Source: Scatosoma sp045645245 | GTDB taxonomy: Bacteria; Bacillota; Clostridia; Christensenellales; Borkfalkiaceae | Reading direction: 5' to 3' | Length of the DNA: 35,431 bases | Assembly: GCA_045645245.1 (NCBI GenBank) | Contig: JAZRIK010000056.1 | Coordinates: forward strand, 1-35,431 | Notes under the pieces: model-generated | Database searches by the model: none | Seen by the model: the letters and a program-made list of their open reading frames with translations, nothing else | What the model was told of the DNA's origin: nothing | Shown: piece by piece, positions 17,033 through 23,615 of the stretch | Layout of the letters: each line of letters opens with the position of its first letter | Position numbering within the stretch: the first letter of the stretch is position 1 | Translations under genes and position numbers: made by a program

Positions 17033-17318
17033 TATAATATATCCTCCTTTTTGAATATATTTTTGTTTTTATTTTCTCCGCTTTCGCGGATATTTTCTCG
17101 TTAAGTATTTGTTTTGCGAACATAGTTCGCAAAAGGGACGCGTCCCTGCTTTTTATGCCCTTCCCGCGCATTGAACGCATACCTGCCTACCGCATTCAGT
17201 TTTTACAACTGCACGCAAGAAATACGGTAGGCAAAATACGCTCAAAGGAGGAAATCTTTCCGTTGTTTTTTCTCACTTACAACAACGTAGAGTTCAACAT
17301 AGCTTTTGTCCATTATAC
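17033..17318 (-). promoter_or_regulatory. Long structured 5' leader of the peptide/surface-protein operon
   Basis: Between the predicted transcription start near 17318 and the ATG at 17032 there is no gene but many inverted repeats. These are TGCCTACCG/CGGTAGGCA pairing across 17184-17233 with an inner CAGTT/AACTG stem, the 12-base palindrome GGGACGCGTCCC (17135-17146), TTTTGCGAAC-TAT-GTTCGCAAAA (17112-17134), and UCCGC-GAAA-GCGGA (17077-17090, a GNRA loop). TCCTCCTTT at 17252-17244 on the minus strand is an exact 9-base complement of the ribosome site AAAGGAGGA at 17050-17042. A copy of the interspersed repeat is at 17171-17187. The layout suggests a cis-acting RNA switch or thermosensor; no known riboswitch class was recognised. 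Confidence 0.6.
17171..17187 (+). repeat. Interspersed repeat copy (TTGAACGCATACCTGCC), in the leader
   Basis: Seventeen bases identical to the consensus TTGAACGCATACCTGCCC. It lies inside the 5' leader of the peptide operon and next to the TGCCTACCG arm of a hairpin. Confidence 0.8.
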
Positions 17319-17324
17319 AAGTGT

Positions 17325-17353
17325 ATTATATCACAACAAAAATCCACTTGTAA
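17325..17353 (-). promoter_or_regulatory. Promoter of the peptide/surface-protein operon
   Basis: On the minus strand TTACAA (17353-17348) and TATAAT (17330-17325) are 17 bases apart, with TGA just before the -10 box (extended -10). A second TATAAT follows 10 bases downstream (TTG-TATAAT), so an alternative start a few bases later is possible. Confidence 0.7.
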
Positions 17354-17451
17354 ATAGTGATTAATACCACAAAGTTGTTCAATTTAACTTTTTTTATTGA
17401 TTTCAATGAAAAACACAGCGAAGTGCTTTTAAGAGTGGGGAAATTTCACAT

Positions 17452-17506
17452 AAAAAAAACACCGTCGATTTTCGAACGTATTTTGTTCAAAAATCGATGG
17501 GTGTTT
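17452..17506 (-). terminator. Intrinsic terminator of the nth operon
   Basis: On the minus strand a long imperfect stem (AAACACC.ATCGATTTTTGAAC against GTTCGAAAATCGACGGTGTTT) runs into eight T residues. It is about 110 bases past the stop of the 77-residue gene at 17616. The bases between (17507-17615) show nothing but AT-rich sequence. Confidence 0.8.
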
Positions 17507-17615
17507 GCTCATTTTGCGATACAATAATATAATAATATAATTACTTTTTACGATTAGAGTTGCTTATTTTTTGGATAGGCAATATGACCGCGCCCTTTTT
17601 ATTATTTTAGCAAAA

Positions 17616-17849
17616 TCATTCGGTTGTCTTTTTTCCGCAGATACGCTCGCTTTCTTCCAGCAAATCGCGAACGAACAGCGCGTCTTCGCCCAACTCTTTC
17701 AATAAAGAAAAAATTTGCGACTGTGTTTGCCGATTTTCCGATTGCAGAAGGGTATCCATATATACGCCAAGCAAGCTTTTATACGTAAAAAACGCGTCCT
17801 TTAAGCTATCGCTTTCGTTAAGTGTAATTTCTCGTTTTTCCAGCTTCAT
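17616..17849 (-). CDS. Small helical hypothetical protein
   Basis: This 77-residue protein is not recognised. It is predicted mostly helical and charged, with a start MKLEKREITLNESDSLKDAF and two likely helices (SLKDAFFTYKSLLGVYMDTL and SQIFSLLKELGEDALFVRDL). There is no signal peptide or membrane segment. The two-helix, ferritin-like look recalls small sporulation/coat proteins of clostridia, but that is a weak impression. The gene overlaps the upstream 82-residue gene by four bases (ATGA), so it is translated by coupling, and it is the last gene before the terminator at 17452-17506. Confidence 0.65.
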   Translation of the reverse strand: MKLEKREITLNESDSLKDAFFTYKSLLGVYMDTLLQSENRQTQSQIFSLLKELGEDALFVRDLLEESERICGKKTTE

Positions 17850-18094
17850 TCTTGTTCATTCCCCCCGTTCGTCTCGTACCTGCCCCCGCCGTTTTTATTT
17901 TTTTGACCTTTAAGCGGTTCGCCGTAAACCAAGCTTTCCAGCGCAAGCTTTCTCTGCGCCGCGCGACAAGCAAGCCGTTCCATATCCCCTGCGATATTTG
18001 CGTCCATCAACACGCGCGAATAAATTTTTAATTTCTTTTCCGCTAAATCTTCCAAGCTTTTTAAGCGTAATAGCCGTTCCTGTTCTTGTTTCAT
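17846..18094 (-). CDS. Small coiled-coil hypothetical protein
   Basis: This 82-residue protein is not recognised. It is a long amphipathic helix rich in Leu, Lys and Glu (RLLRLKSLEDLAEKKLKIYS, then RLACRAAQRKLALESLVYGE), followed by a disordered glycine- and asparagine-rich end. The start at 18094 is chosen because GGGGGAG lies six bases upstream; a longer frame from 18187 would overlap nth by 35 bases without a better ribosome site. The C-terminal GGGRYETNGG is encoded by a copy of the second form of the interspersed repeat (GGGCAGGTACGAGACGAA), so this tail may have been added by repeat insertion. It lies between nth and the 77-residue gene in one operon. Confidence 0.65.
   Translation of the reverse strand: MKQEQERLLRLKSLEDLAEKKLKIYSRVLMDANIAGDMERLACRAAQRKLALESLVYGEPLKGQKNKNGGGRYETNGGNEQE
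17868..17886 (+). repeat. Second-form repeat copy in the 82-residue gene
   Basis: TTCGTCTCGTACCTGCCCC. It shares the TACCTGCCC core with the main form but has a different left half, which it shares with the copy at 23591. Confidence 0.6.
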
Positions 18095-18152
18095 AAAAAA
18101 CTCCCCCAAAACCTTTCCGATAGTATCGGCGATTTGAGAGAATTTTATACCT

Positions 18153-18782
18153 TTATTGCTTTTTACGATAATCGCACCAAGCTGCAAGCGTACAGCTTTC
18201 GCAGTTTGGCCGCTGCGAATGGCACACCTTTCTGCCGTGCCAAATTAGCCAGTGATGCGCGCTCGACCAGTCGGATTTAGGAATTACTTTGTTAAGCGCT
18301 TCTTCCACTTTCAGCGGCGTATTCGCCTTTGCAAGCCCTAACCGATTACTCACGCGGAAAACGTGCGTATCGACCGCAATCGCGTCGCCGCCAAACGCCA
18401 CCGAATACACGACGTTCGCCGTTTTTTTACCCACGCCCGCAAGGGTCATAAGCGTTTCCACCGTTTGCGGCACTTCCCCGTTAAACTTATCCAAAATATC
18501 CTTGGACGCTGACAAAAGATGCGCCGCCTTCATACGGTAAAAACCGCAAGAGAAGATATATTTTTCTAATTCCGCTTGCGAAAGCGTAAGCATACTTTGC
18601 GGCGTGTTATACCTTTCAAATAGCACGCGCGTCACCTTATTCACCCGCTCGTCCGTGCATTGTGCGGATAAAATCACCGCAACCAACAGCTCGTACGGGC
18701 TGTTATACAGCAACGCGGGCTTTGCCCCTTTATACAGTTTTTCCAGCTCGGCAAGCGCCGCTTGTTTATCCGTTTTCTTCAT
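18153..18782 (-). CDS. nth: Endonuclease III (base-excision repair DNA glycosylase/AP lyase)
   Basis: This 209-residue enzyme removes oxidised pyrimidines and nicks the abasic site. The helix-hairpin-helix (TLAGVGKKTANVV) with its catalytic lysine is followed by the aspartate in AVDTHVFRVSNRLGL. The C-terminus has the iron-sulfur cluster motif C-x6-C-x2-C-x5-C (CHSQRPNCESCTLAAWC). Length is normal for the family. ATG 18782 is preferred to an in-frame ATG at 18824, because the extra 14 residues overlap a promoter (TTGCAA-17-TATACT with a TG extension) whose -10 box ends 9 bases before 18782. This implies a nearly leaderless message. Two small hypothetical genes follow in the same operon. Confidence 0.95.
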   Translation of the reverse strand: MKKTDKQAALAELEKLYKGAKPALLYNSPYELLVAVILSAQCTDERVNKVTRVLFERYNTPQSMLTLSQAELEKYIFSCGFYRMKAAHLLSASKDILDKFNGEVPQTVETLMTLAGVGKKTANVVYSVAFGGDAIAVDTHVFRVSNRLGLAKANTPLKVEEALNKVIPKSDWSSAHHWLIWHGRKVCHSQRPNCESCTLAAWCDYRKKQ

Positions 18783-18791
18783 AGCGTTTTC

Positions 18792-18820
18792 AGTATAGCA
18801 TAAAAACGCAGATTTTGCAA
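18792..18820 (-). promoter_or_regulatory. Promoter of nth
   Basis: On the minus strand TTGCAA (18820-18815) and TATACT (18797-18792) are 17 bases apart with TGC before the -10 box. The predicted start lies about three bases before the ATG at 18782, leaving no room for a ribosome site. Confidence 0.7.
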
Positions 18821-18863
18821 GCAAGCAAACAAATTTTTTATCGTTTAGACGAAAAATCCCCTT

Positions 18864-19127
18864 TTATTTTGGATTGTACGGCGAAACGGTCATTCTGCCG
18901 TTGATAAATTCCGTTTTATAAAAGCCCTTAAACGACGAGTAGCCCCCCACTTTGAGTACCGCTTTCGCGCGCGCAAAATACCGACCGTCAAATCGCACGC
19001 ACAGTCCGCAGCCGATTTTTGCTTCCTTGGGAGTAGGCACCGCCGTCGCCGTCACCCCGTACTGACCGAGCCGTTGCAAATAATCCAAGCTATGCGAGCG
19101 AGAACGAAATACCGCCAAAATCATCAT
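18864..19127 (-). CDS. DUF3343 family protein (putative Se/S carrier-like)
   Basis: This 87-residue protein matches the DUF3343 pattern: an N-terminal strand-helix (MILAVFRSRSHSLDYLQRL), then VTATAVPTPKEAKIGCGLCVRF, where the 'PTP.E....CGL..RF' core and its cysteine are typical. DUF3343 proteins are commonly found next to NifS-like enzymes and are proposed to carry sulfur or selenium; that is family knowledge and not shown here. It is divergent from the cysteine-desulfurase-like gene at 19197, which supports a shared job. AAAGGAG precedes the start; two ATG codons are adjacent (19127 and 19124). Confidence 0.8.
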   Translation of the reverse strand: MMILAVFRSRSHSLDYLQRLGQYGVTATAVPTPKEAKIGCGLCVRFDGRYFARAKAVLKVGGYSSFKGFYKTEFINGRMTVSPYNPK

Positions 19128-19196
19128 ACGTCATATACTCCTTTGTTTGAGAATATTATATTGTATGATTTTTCCAAAGGACTGGTGCATAATTTT

Positions 19197-20321
19197 ATGA
19201 TTTATTTTGACAACGCCGCAACGGGCGGACGGAAACCCGATTGTGTTATTTCCGCCGTCACGTCGGCAATGAAGGTGTGCGCAAACCCCGGTCGCGGCGG
19301 GCATAAGCTCGCGCTGGCTTGCGCAAGCGTCGTGCAAGATTGCAGAAACGTTTTAAGCGATTATTTCGGCGGGTTTGGCTTCGACCGCGTCGTTTTTACA
19401 AAAAATTGCACGGAAGCGTTAAATATTGCCCTGCTCGGCGTGTTGAAAGCCGGCGACCACGTTATCACGACGCCTATGGAACATAATTCCGTTTTGCGCC
19501 CGCTGGAATTTTTACAACAAGCAGGCGTGATTACTTACGACGTTTGCGAATTGAATGCCGACGGAAACGTAGGTATAGAAGCCCTTTTGAAATGTCTGCA
19601 ACCAAATACGAAAATGGTTGCGTTAACGACGGCGTCCAACGTGACGGGCGCACTACCGCCCGTGCAGGAAATTCGCAAACGGCTACCCAAAGACGTACTT
19701 TTATTATGCGACGGCGCGCAAGGCGGGGGGCATATTCCTATCCATATGAAGAAGATGGGGATAGACCTATTAGCGATTGCGGGACATAAGGGCCTAAACG
19801 CTTTGCAGGGCTGCGGCGCGTTGCTCTTTTCCGAGCGTGTAAACCCTGTGCCCTTGACGTTTGGCGGTACCGGCTCGATGAGTATTTCGCTCAATATGCC
19901 CGATTTTTATCCCGACGCCTTGGAAGCAGGTACCTTGTCTTTCCCCGCTATCGTTTCGTGTTTGGAAGGCGTTCGCTACCTGCGCGCGCACGAGCAGGAA
20001 ATTTACGAAAAGGTTTTTTCTTTAACAAAATATTGCATAGACGGAATACGCGCGCTAAATGAATATGTAGTATATTCCCAGCCCAACCCTTGCGGCATCG
20101 TTGCGTTTGCACATTCTCGCCTGCCGTCCGAACAGGTTGCAGCAATTCTTTCTTCTAAATATTCGATTGCAGTGCGGGGTGGGTTGCATTGTGCGCCGCT
20201 GATGCACGAGCAGCTTGGCACACTGGATAACGGGCTTGTGCGCGTTTCCTTTTCGCACCTAAACTGCGAACGGGAAATCGACGAGCTTTTACGCGCGTTA
20301 ACCGCGTTAAAAACGCGTTGA
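19197..20321 (+). CDS. Cysteine desulfurase-like class V aminotransferase (PLP enzyme)
   Basis: This 374-residue PLP enzyme is of the NifS/SufS-like class. Visible motifs are YFDNAATGGRKP at the N-terminus, TTPMEHNSVLRPL, LLCDGAQGGGHIP (PLP aspartate), LLAIAGHKGLNALQGCGALL (the lysine in GHKGL binds PLP) and AVRGGLHCAPLMHEQLGT, where the cysteine is at the position of the catalytic persulfide cysteine. The GHKGL and RGGLHCAP forms fit the group often called 'cysteine desulfurase family protein' that co-occurs with DUF3343, rather than the housekeeping SufS or IscS. The ATG at 19197 starts a typical N-terminus (MIYFDNAAT), but AAAGGA lies 17 bases upstream; an in-frame GTG at 19185 is closer and would add MHNF. 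A copy of the interspersed repeat overlaps the stop codon. Confidence 0.88.
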   Translation: MIYFDNAATGGRKPDCVISAVTSAMKVCANPGRGGHKLALACASVVQDCRNVLSDYFGGFGFDRVVFTKNCTEALNIALLGVLKAGDHVITTPMEHNSVLRPLEFLQQAGVITYDVCELNADGNVGIEALLKCLQPNTKMVALTTASNVTGALPPVQEIRKRLPKDVLLLCDGAQGGGHIPIHMKKMGIDLLAIAGHKGLNALQGCGALLFSERVNPVPLTFGGTGSMSISLNMPDFYPDALEAGTLSFPAIVSCLEGVRYLRAHEQEIYEKVFSLTKYCIDGIRALNEYVVYSQPNPCGIVAFAHSRLPSEQVAAILSSKYSIAVRGGLHCAPLMHEQLGTLDNGLVRVSFSHLNCEREIDELLRALTALKTR

Positions 20322-20335
20322 ACGCATACCTGCCC
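20318..20335 (+). repeat. Interspersed repeat copy, exact 18-mer at the end of the desulfurase gene
   Basis: Exact consensus TTGAACGCATACCTGCCC. The TGA inside it is the stop codon of the cysteine-desulfurase-like gene, and it ends two bases before the stop of the opposing small gene. Confidence 0.85.
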
Positions 20336-20336
20336 C

Positions 20337-20648
20337 CTATATTTGCTTTAATTTGTCAATAATTGCACGCAAGCGTTTTCGTTTTTGCGCATCCAGCATA
20401 GGCGAAAAGGTTTGATAAAAATTTTCAATTTCTTCGTTGGAAAGCGTACCGTTCCGTTTTCCTTTTTCCGCTTCTAATAAAATATTTTTTAGCATATCCG
20501 AATTCGAAGTGCCGTTATACGCGCGCGCAATTTGTTGGGCTAATTCTTCCGCATTTGCCGTACTTACGCTCGACGCTTGTTGCGCGCTTTCCTGAAAAGT
20601 ATCTGTTTCATTTTTTCCCTTTTGAACGTAGTCCTTAAAAGTTTTCAT
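20337..20648 (-). CDS. Small hypothetical helical protein
   Basis: This 103-residue protein is not recognised by a named family. It opens with MKTFKDYVQKG, has a Ser/Gln/Ala-rich disordered stretch (about 15-35), and ends in a conserved-looking helical part: SDMLKNILLEAEKGKRNGTL, then NEEIENFYQTFSPMLDAQKR and a basic end KRLRAIIDKLKQI. There is no signal peptide. AAAGGAG lies ten bases before the ATG at 20648, which favours this start over longer ones. It faces away from the gene at 20738. Similar basic-ended small proteins are found in clostridial genomes, and a sporulation role is possible but unsupported here. Confidence 0.65.
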   Translation of the reverse strand: MKTFKDYVQKGKNETDTFQESAQQASSVSTANAEELAQQIARAYNGTSNSDMLKNILLEAEKGKRNGTLSNEEIENFYQTFSPMLDAQKRKRLRAIIDKLKQI

Positions 20649-20726
20649 CGTTTTAATACTCCTTTTTACGTTGATAAATTTGCCTTGTATATTGTATTCG
20701 CCGTGTCGCAATTTTGCGCACCTGCA

Positions 20727-20732
20727 TATAAT
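20727..20732 (+). promoter_or_regulatory. -10 box directly before the 109-residue gene
   Basis: A perfect TATAAT ends five bases before the ATG at 20738. The -35 position at 17 bases reads TGTCGC, which is poor. No ribosome site is present. Confidence 0.4.
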
Positions 20733-20737
20733 TTATT

Positions 20738-21067
20738 ATGGAAATTTTTATGCTTGTGCTGATGTATTATCTTTCACAAAATCCCAACTTTGCCGAAAGC
20801 GTCAAACCGCTGATGGGACAATTAAAAAATTCCGAGCAAATGCTTCGGTTTTTGAACGATTTATCCAACTTTACACAAACGTTTTCCACCTTTCAAGCCG
20901 CGCAATCGACGAAAACAGAGAAAACGGATAAAAAGGAAAACGAAAAAGCAAACGCGCCCAACCAAAAAACGGAAAATGACGACAAAAAAACGCCGCAATC
21001 CCCTACTGCGGGAATCGCGGACGATTTCATCGAGAAAATTTTACAAGGTTATTTACAAAAAAATTAA
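20738..21067 (+). CDS. Small hypothetical protein with charged disordered middle
   Basis: This 109-residue protein is not recognised. A hydrophobic start (MEIFMLVLMYYLSQNP) is followed by a helical stretch (ESVKPLMGQLKNSEQMLRFL), a long Lys/Glu/Asn/Thr-rich region of low complexity (about 55-92) and a short C-terminal helix (DDFIEKILQGYLQKN). The N-terminus is too short and polar-interrupted to be called a signal peptide with confidence. The gene has no ribosome site and starts five bases after a TATAAT, so its message may be leaderless. It is divergent from the 103-residue gene, and both could belong to one function. A later start at 20750 (MLVLMYY) is possible. Confidence 0.6.
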   Translation: MEIFMLVLMYYLSQNPNFAESVKPLMGQLKNSEQMLRFLNDLSNFTQTFSTFQAAQSTKTEKTDKKENEKANAPNQKTENDDKKTPQSPTAGIADDFIEKILQGYLQKN

Positions 21068-21091
21068 ACGGTTTAATTGAGTAAAATCAAC

Positions 21092-21793
21092 TTAAATAAT
21101 GGAAAAACCGCCATTCACCGAAAGATTTACGCCGTTGACGTATTCGTTTTCCACCAAAAACACAACTGCGGAAGCAATTTCTTCACCCGTGCCCATACGT
21201 CCGCACGGGATTTCTTCTTTCAAAAGCGCCATTTCATCGTCGGAAAAATGTGCGTTCATTTGCGTATCGATTACGCCGGGGGAAATGCAATTTACACGCA
21301 CGCCCGAACAGCCTACTTCTTTTGCAAGCGCTTTGGTAAAACCGATCAACGCCGCTTTACTTGCCGAATACGCCACTTCGCAGCTCGCGCCCACTTCGCC
21401 CCAAACGGACGCAATGTTGACGATAACGCCGCTTTGACGGGAAATCATCCCCTTCACCGATTCGCGCGAGCATAAAAACGCACCGCCCACGTTGACGGAG
21501 AACAGATTATCCCATTCCGCTTTGCTTGTGTCTTGAATTTGCTTTATGAGCGAAACGCCTGCGTTGTTTACGAGTACGTCCACCCGACCAACGCCGCCCA
21601 AAAATTGTGCCACCTGCTCTTCGTTTTGTACGTCCACGCGGTAGGCTTCTATCCCCATTTCACGCGCACGTTCCGCATTTTTTTCATCTTGCGAATAGGT
21701 GACGATTACGCGATATTCTTTTTCTAAAAACGTCTTGGCTATCGCCAAGCCGATGCCGCGCACTCCGCCGGTTATTACGATCGTTTTTTTCAT
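21092..21793 (-). CDS. Short-chain dehydrogenase/reductase, FabG-like
   Basis: This 233-residue NAD(P)-dependent oxidoreductase is of the classical SDR type. It has the cofactor motif TGGVRGIGLA, the NNAG motif (VDVLVNNAGVS), the catalytic serine in NIASVWGEVG, and YSASK with Tyr and Lys of the active site. The end (GVNLSVNGG) is typical of 3-oxoacyl-ACP reductases and related SDRs. The substrate cannot be told from sequence. It follows aroK by 26 bases and is the last gene of the long leftward operon, so a role outside fatty-acid synthesis is possible. A copy of the interspersed repeat lies just before the start codon. No clear terminator was found after the stop. Confidence 0.88.
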   Translation of the reverse strand: MKKTIVITGGVRGIGLAIAKTFLEKEYRVIVTYSQDEKNAERAREMGIEAYRVDVQNEEQVAQFLGGVGRVDVLVNNAGVSLIKQIQDTSKAEWDNLFSVNVGGAFLCSRESVKGMISRQSGVIVNIASVWGEVGASCEVAYSASKAALIGFTKALAKEVGCSGVRVNCISPGVIDTQMNAHFSDDEMALLKEEIPCGRMGTGEEIASAVVFLVENEYVNGVNLSVNGGFSII

Positions 21794-21810
21794 TTCAACG
21801 CATACCTGCC
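21794..21810 (+). repeat. Interspersed repeat copy before the SDR gene
   Basis: TTCAACGCATACCTGCC, one change from consensus. On the minus strand it forms the whole 5' side of the SDR start codon. Confidence 0.75.
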
Positions 21811-21819
21811 TATGCCATT

Positions 21820-22329
21820 TTAAGATTTTTCTACCAAAGAAATAATTTCCTTTGCAATTTCTTGCGGGTTTTTCCCATCCACATCGACTACAAAATCCGC
21901 CACGTGTTCATATACCGGCGCACGCTCGTTAATCAGCGCAGATAACCGTTCGCGCAGGTTTTGCGCCGACTTATATAACAGCGGGCGCGTATCGTCCACA
22001 CGCAAACGCTTAACAAGCGTATCCAGCGCCGCACGCAGGAAAATTATTTTTCCGTTTGCTTTTAACAAAGCGTTATTTTCCGCCTTTAACACCAAGCCGC
22101 CGCCCGTGGAAATAACCAAACCTTCTTGCGATGCAAGCTCTTTTACCACTTCCGTTTCCAGCTTTCTAAAATGCGCTTCGCCGTAATACTCGAAAATATC
22201 CGAAATTTTACCGTGCCGATCGGAAATTACCCCGTCGGTATCATACCATCTTCTTCCCGTCAGCTCGGCAAGCTTAATCCCGATTGTCGTTTTTCCTGCG
22301 CCCATCATTCCGCATAAAACGAGATTCAT
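21820..22329 (-). CDS. aroK: Shikimate kinase
   Basis: This 169-residue enzyme phosphorylates shikimate with ATP, step 5 of the chorismate pathway. The Walker A loop is GMMGAGKTT. The DTD of WYDTDGVIS and the following FEYYGEAHFRKLE bind shikimate, STGGGLV is the glycine-rich substrate loop, and DDTRPLL contains the lid arginine. Length is normal. It starts ten bases after aroQ and is part of the aro cluster. Confidence 0.95.
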   Translation of the reverse strand: MNLVLCGMMGAGKTTIGIKLAELTGRRWYDTDGVISDRHGKISDIFEYYGEAHFRKLETEVVKELASQEGLVISTGGGLVLKAENNALLKANGKIIFLRAALDTLVKRLRVDDTRPLLYKSAQNLRERLSALINERAPVYEHVADFVVDVDGKNPQEIAKEIISLVEKS

Positions 22330-22339
22330 ATCCTACCCC

Positions 22340-22774
22340 TTATCTTTGGTTTTTCAATCCCACAATCGCAGCGATATAGCTGCTCGCGCCAAACCCGCAC
22401 ACAACGCCTTTGCAAACGGAAGAAAGCACGCTATTATGACGGAATTCTTCACGCGCGTGTACGTTGGACATATGCACTTCCGCAACCGGAATATTAATCG
22501 CTGCGATCGCATCGCGCAACGCGTAGCTATAATGGGTATATGCGCCTGCATTCAAAACAATGGCGTCGCAGCTCTTGCTTAAAAACGCGTCGTGCAGCTT
22601 GTTTACCAGCTCGCCTTCGATATTGCTTTGATAAAACTCCGCTTCATCGCCGTTTGCCGTGCAATACGCGGCGATTTTTTCGTTGATTTGTTCGAGCGTT
22701 TGCGTACCGTAAACACTTTGCTCGCGCTTACCCGTTAAGTTCAAATTCACTCCGTTCACTACTAAAAATTTCAT
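22340..22774 (-). CDS. aroQ: 3-dehydroquinate dehydratase, type II
   Basis: This 144-residue enzyme converts 3-dehydroquinate to 3-dehydroshikimate (step 3). The N-terminus has NGVNLNLTGKREQSVYGTQT with the catalytic arginine and tyrosine. Further motifs are NAGAYTHYSYALRDAI and EVHMSNVHAREEFRHNSVLS with the conserved histidine and arginine. This is the dodecameric type II form and is unrelated to AroD. GGAG precedes the ATG, and it lies 14 bases after aroE. Confidence 0.96.
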   Translation of the reverse strand: MKFLVVNGVNLNLTGKREQSVYGTQTLEQINEKIAAYCTANGDEAEFYQSNIEGELVNKLHDAFLSKSCDAIVLNAGAYTHYSYALRDAIAAINIPVAEVHMSNVHAREEFRHNSVLSSVCKGVVCGFGASSYIAAIVGLKNQR

Positions 22775-22788
22775 ATTTTTCTCCGTTT

Positions 22789-23595
22789 TTATTTGCTATT
22801 GCAATATTTTTCGTATAAAAGCTTTGCTTCTACTTGATTTGGCGTTTCCCCCAAATACAAGCAATCGGCATAATACGCTTGGTAAAAGAGCATCGATTTT
22901 CCGTTGAGCGTTTGAACGCCTTGCGCTTTGGCAAGCTTCAAAAACTCGCTCTCTTCGGGAATATAAATTAGATCAATCGCCCACTGCGCGCCTTTGAATG
23001 CGCTTTCCGTCACGGGCGAAACGCCTTCGCTGTCGTGCATACCCACCCCAGTACAGTTGACGATAATATCATAACCGCCCTTTTCAGGGTCATTTGCCGC
23101 CGTCACGCCAAGCTCGTTGCACGCTTCTTCTAATTCCGCGCGGTTTCTGCGGTACAATGAAACGCGTGCGCCTGCATTTTTCAAAGCGATAGCACTGCTC
23201 CTGCCTGCGCCGCCCGCGCCCAAAACCAACGCGGTTTTATCTTTCATCTCCACGCCCGCCACCGCAAGCATCAATATAAACCCCTGCGTATCCGTGTTAT
23301 ACCCTTGCGCAGTTGCGGTGATAACGGTATTGACCGCGCCGCAATCGAGCGCGTCGCCTTGCACCCCGTCTAAATACGCAAAAACGTCCCTTTTATACGG
23401 AATCGTCACGTTAAAGCCGTCAAAATCACCCATCAAACGCCGCATCGCGTTGTCAAAGTTCGCAGGCAAAACGGAAAAGCGTTCAAATGCGCATTCTACG
23501 CCCTTTTCCGCTAATATGAAGGTATGAATTTCACCGCTCGTCGATTTTGAAACGTCTTTTCCGACCAAACCGAGCCGTAATTTTTTATGATTCAT
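22789..23595 (-). CDS. aroE: Shikimate dehydrogenase
   Basis: This 268-residue enzyme reduces 3-dehydroshikimate to shikimate (step 4), probably with NADPH. Near the N-terminus LVGKDVSKSTSGEIH holds the shikimate-binding serines. NVTIPYKRDV carries the catalytic lysine, CGAVNTV and YNTDTQGF carry the Asn and the partner Asp, and VLGAGGAGRSSAIAL is the nucleotide-binding loop followed by SLYRRNRAE. A copy of the second form of the interspersed repeat (GGGCAGGTACGAGATGAA) includes the start codon and provides the AGG in front of it. Confidence 0.96.
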   Translation of the reverse strand: MNHKKLRLGLVGKDVSKSTSGEIHTFILAEKGVECAFERFSVLPANFDNAMRRLMGDFDGFNVTIPYKRDVFAYLDGVQGDALDCGAVNTVITATAQGYNTDTQGFILMLAVAGVEMKDKTALVLGAGGAGRSSAIALKNAGARVSLYRRNRAELEEACNELGVTAANDPEKGGYDIIVNCTGVGMHDSEGVSPVTESAFKGAQWAIDLIYIPEESEFLKLAKAQGVQTLNGKSMLFYQAYYADCLYLGETPNQVEAKLLYEKYCNSK

Positions 23596-23608
23596 CTCGT
23601 ACCTGCCC
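23591..23608 (+). repeat. Second-form repeat copy at the aroE start
   Basis: TTCATCTCGTACCTGCCC, differing from the copy at 17868 at one base. The aroE start codon is within it on the minus strand. Confidence 0.6.
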
Positions 23609-23615
23609 TCTTCAT

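Noticed and set aside
17155..17364. A plus-strand gene using AAAGGAGGAAAT at 17244 as ribosome site
   Set aside because: No start codon at a suitable distance opens a meaningful frame. The sequence is better explained as the complement of the minus-strand ribosome site.
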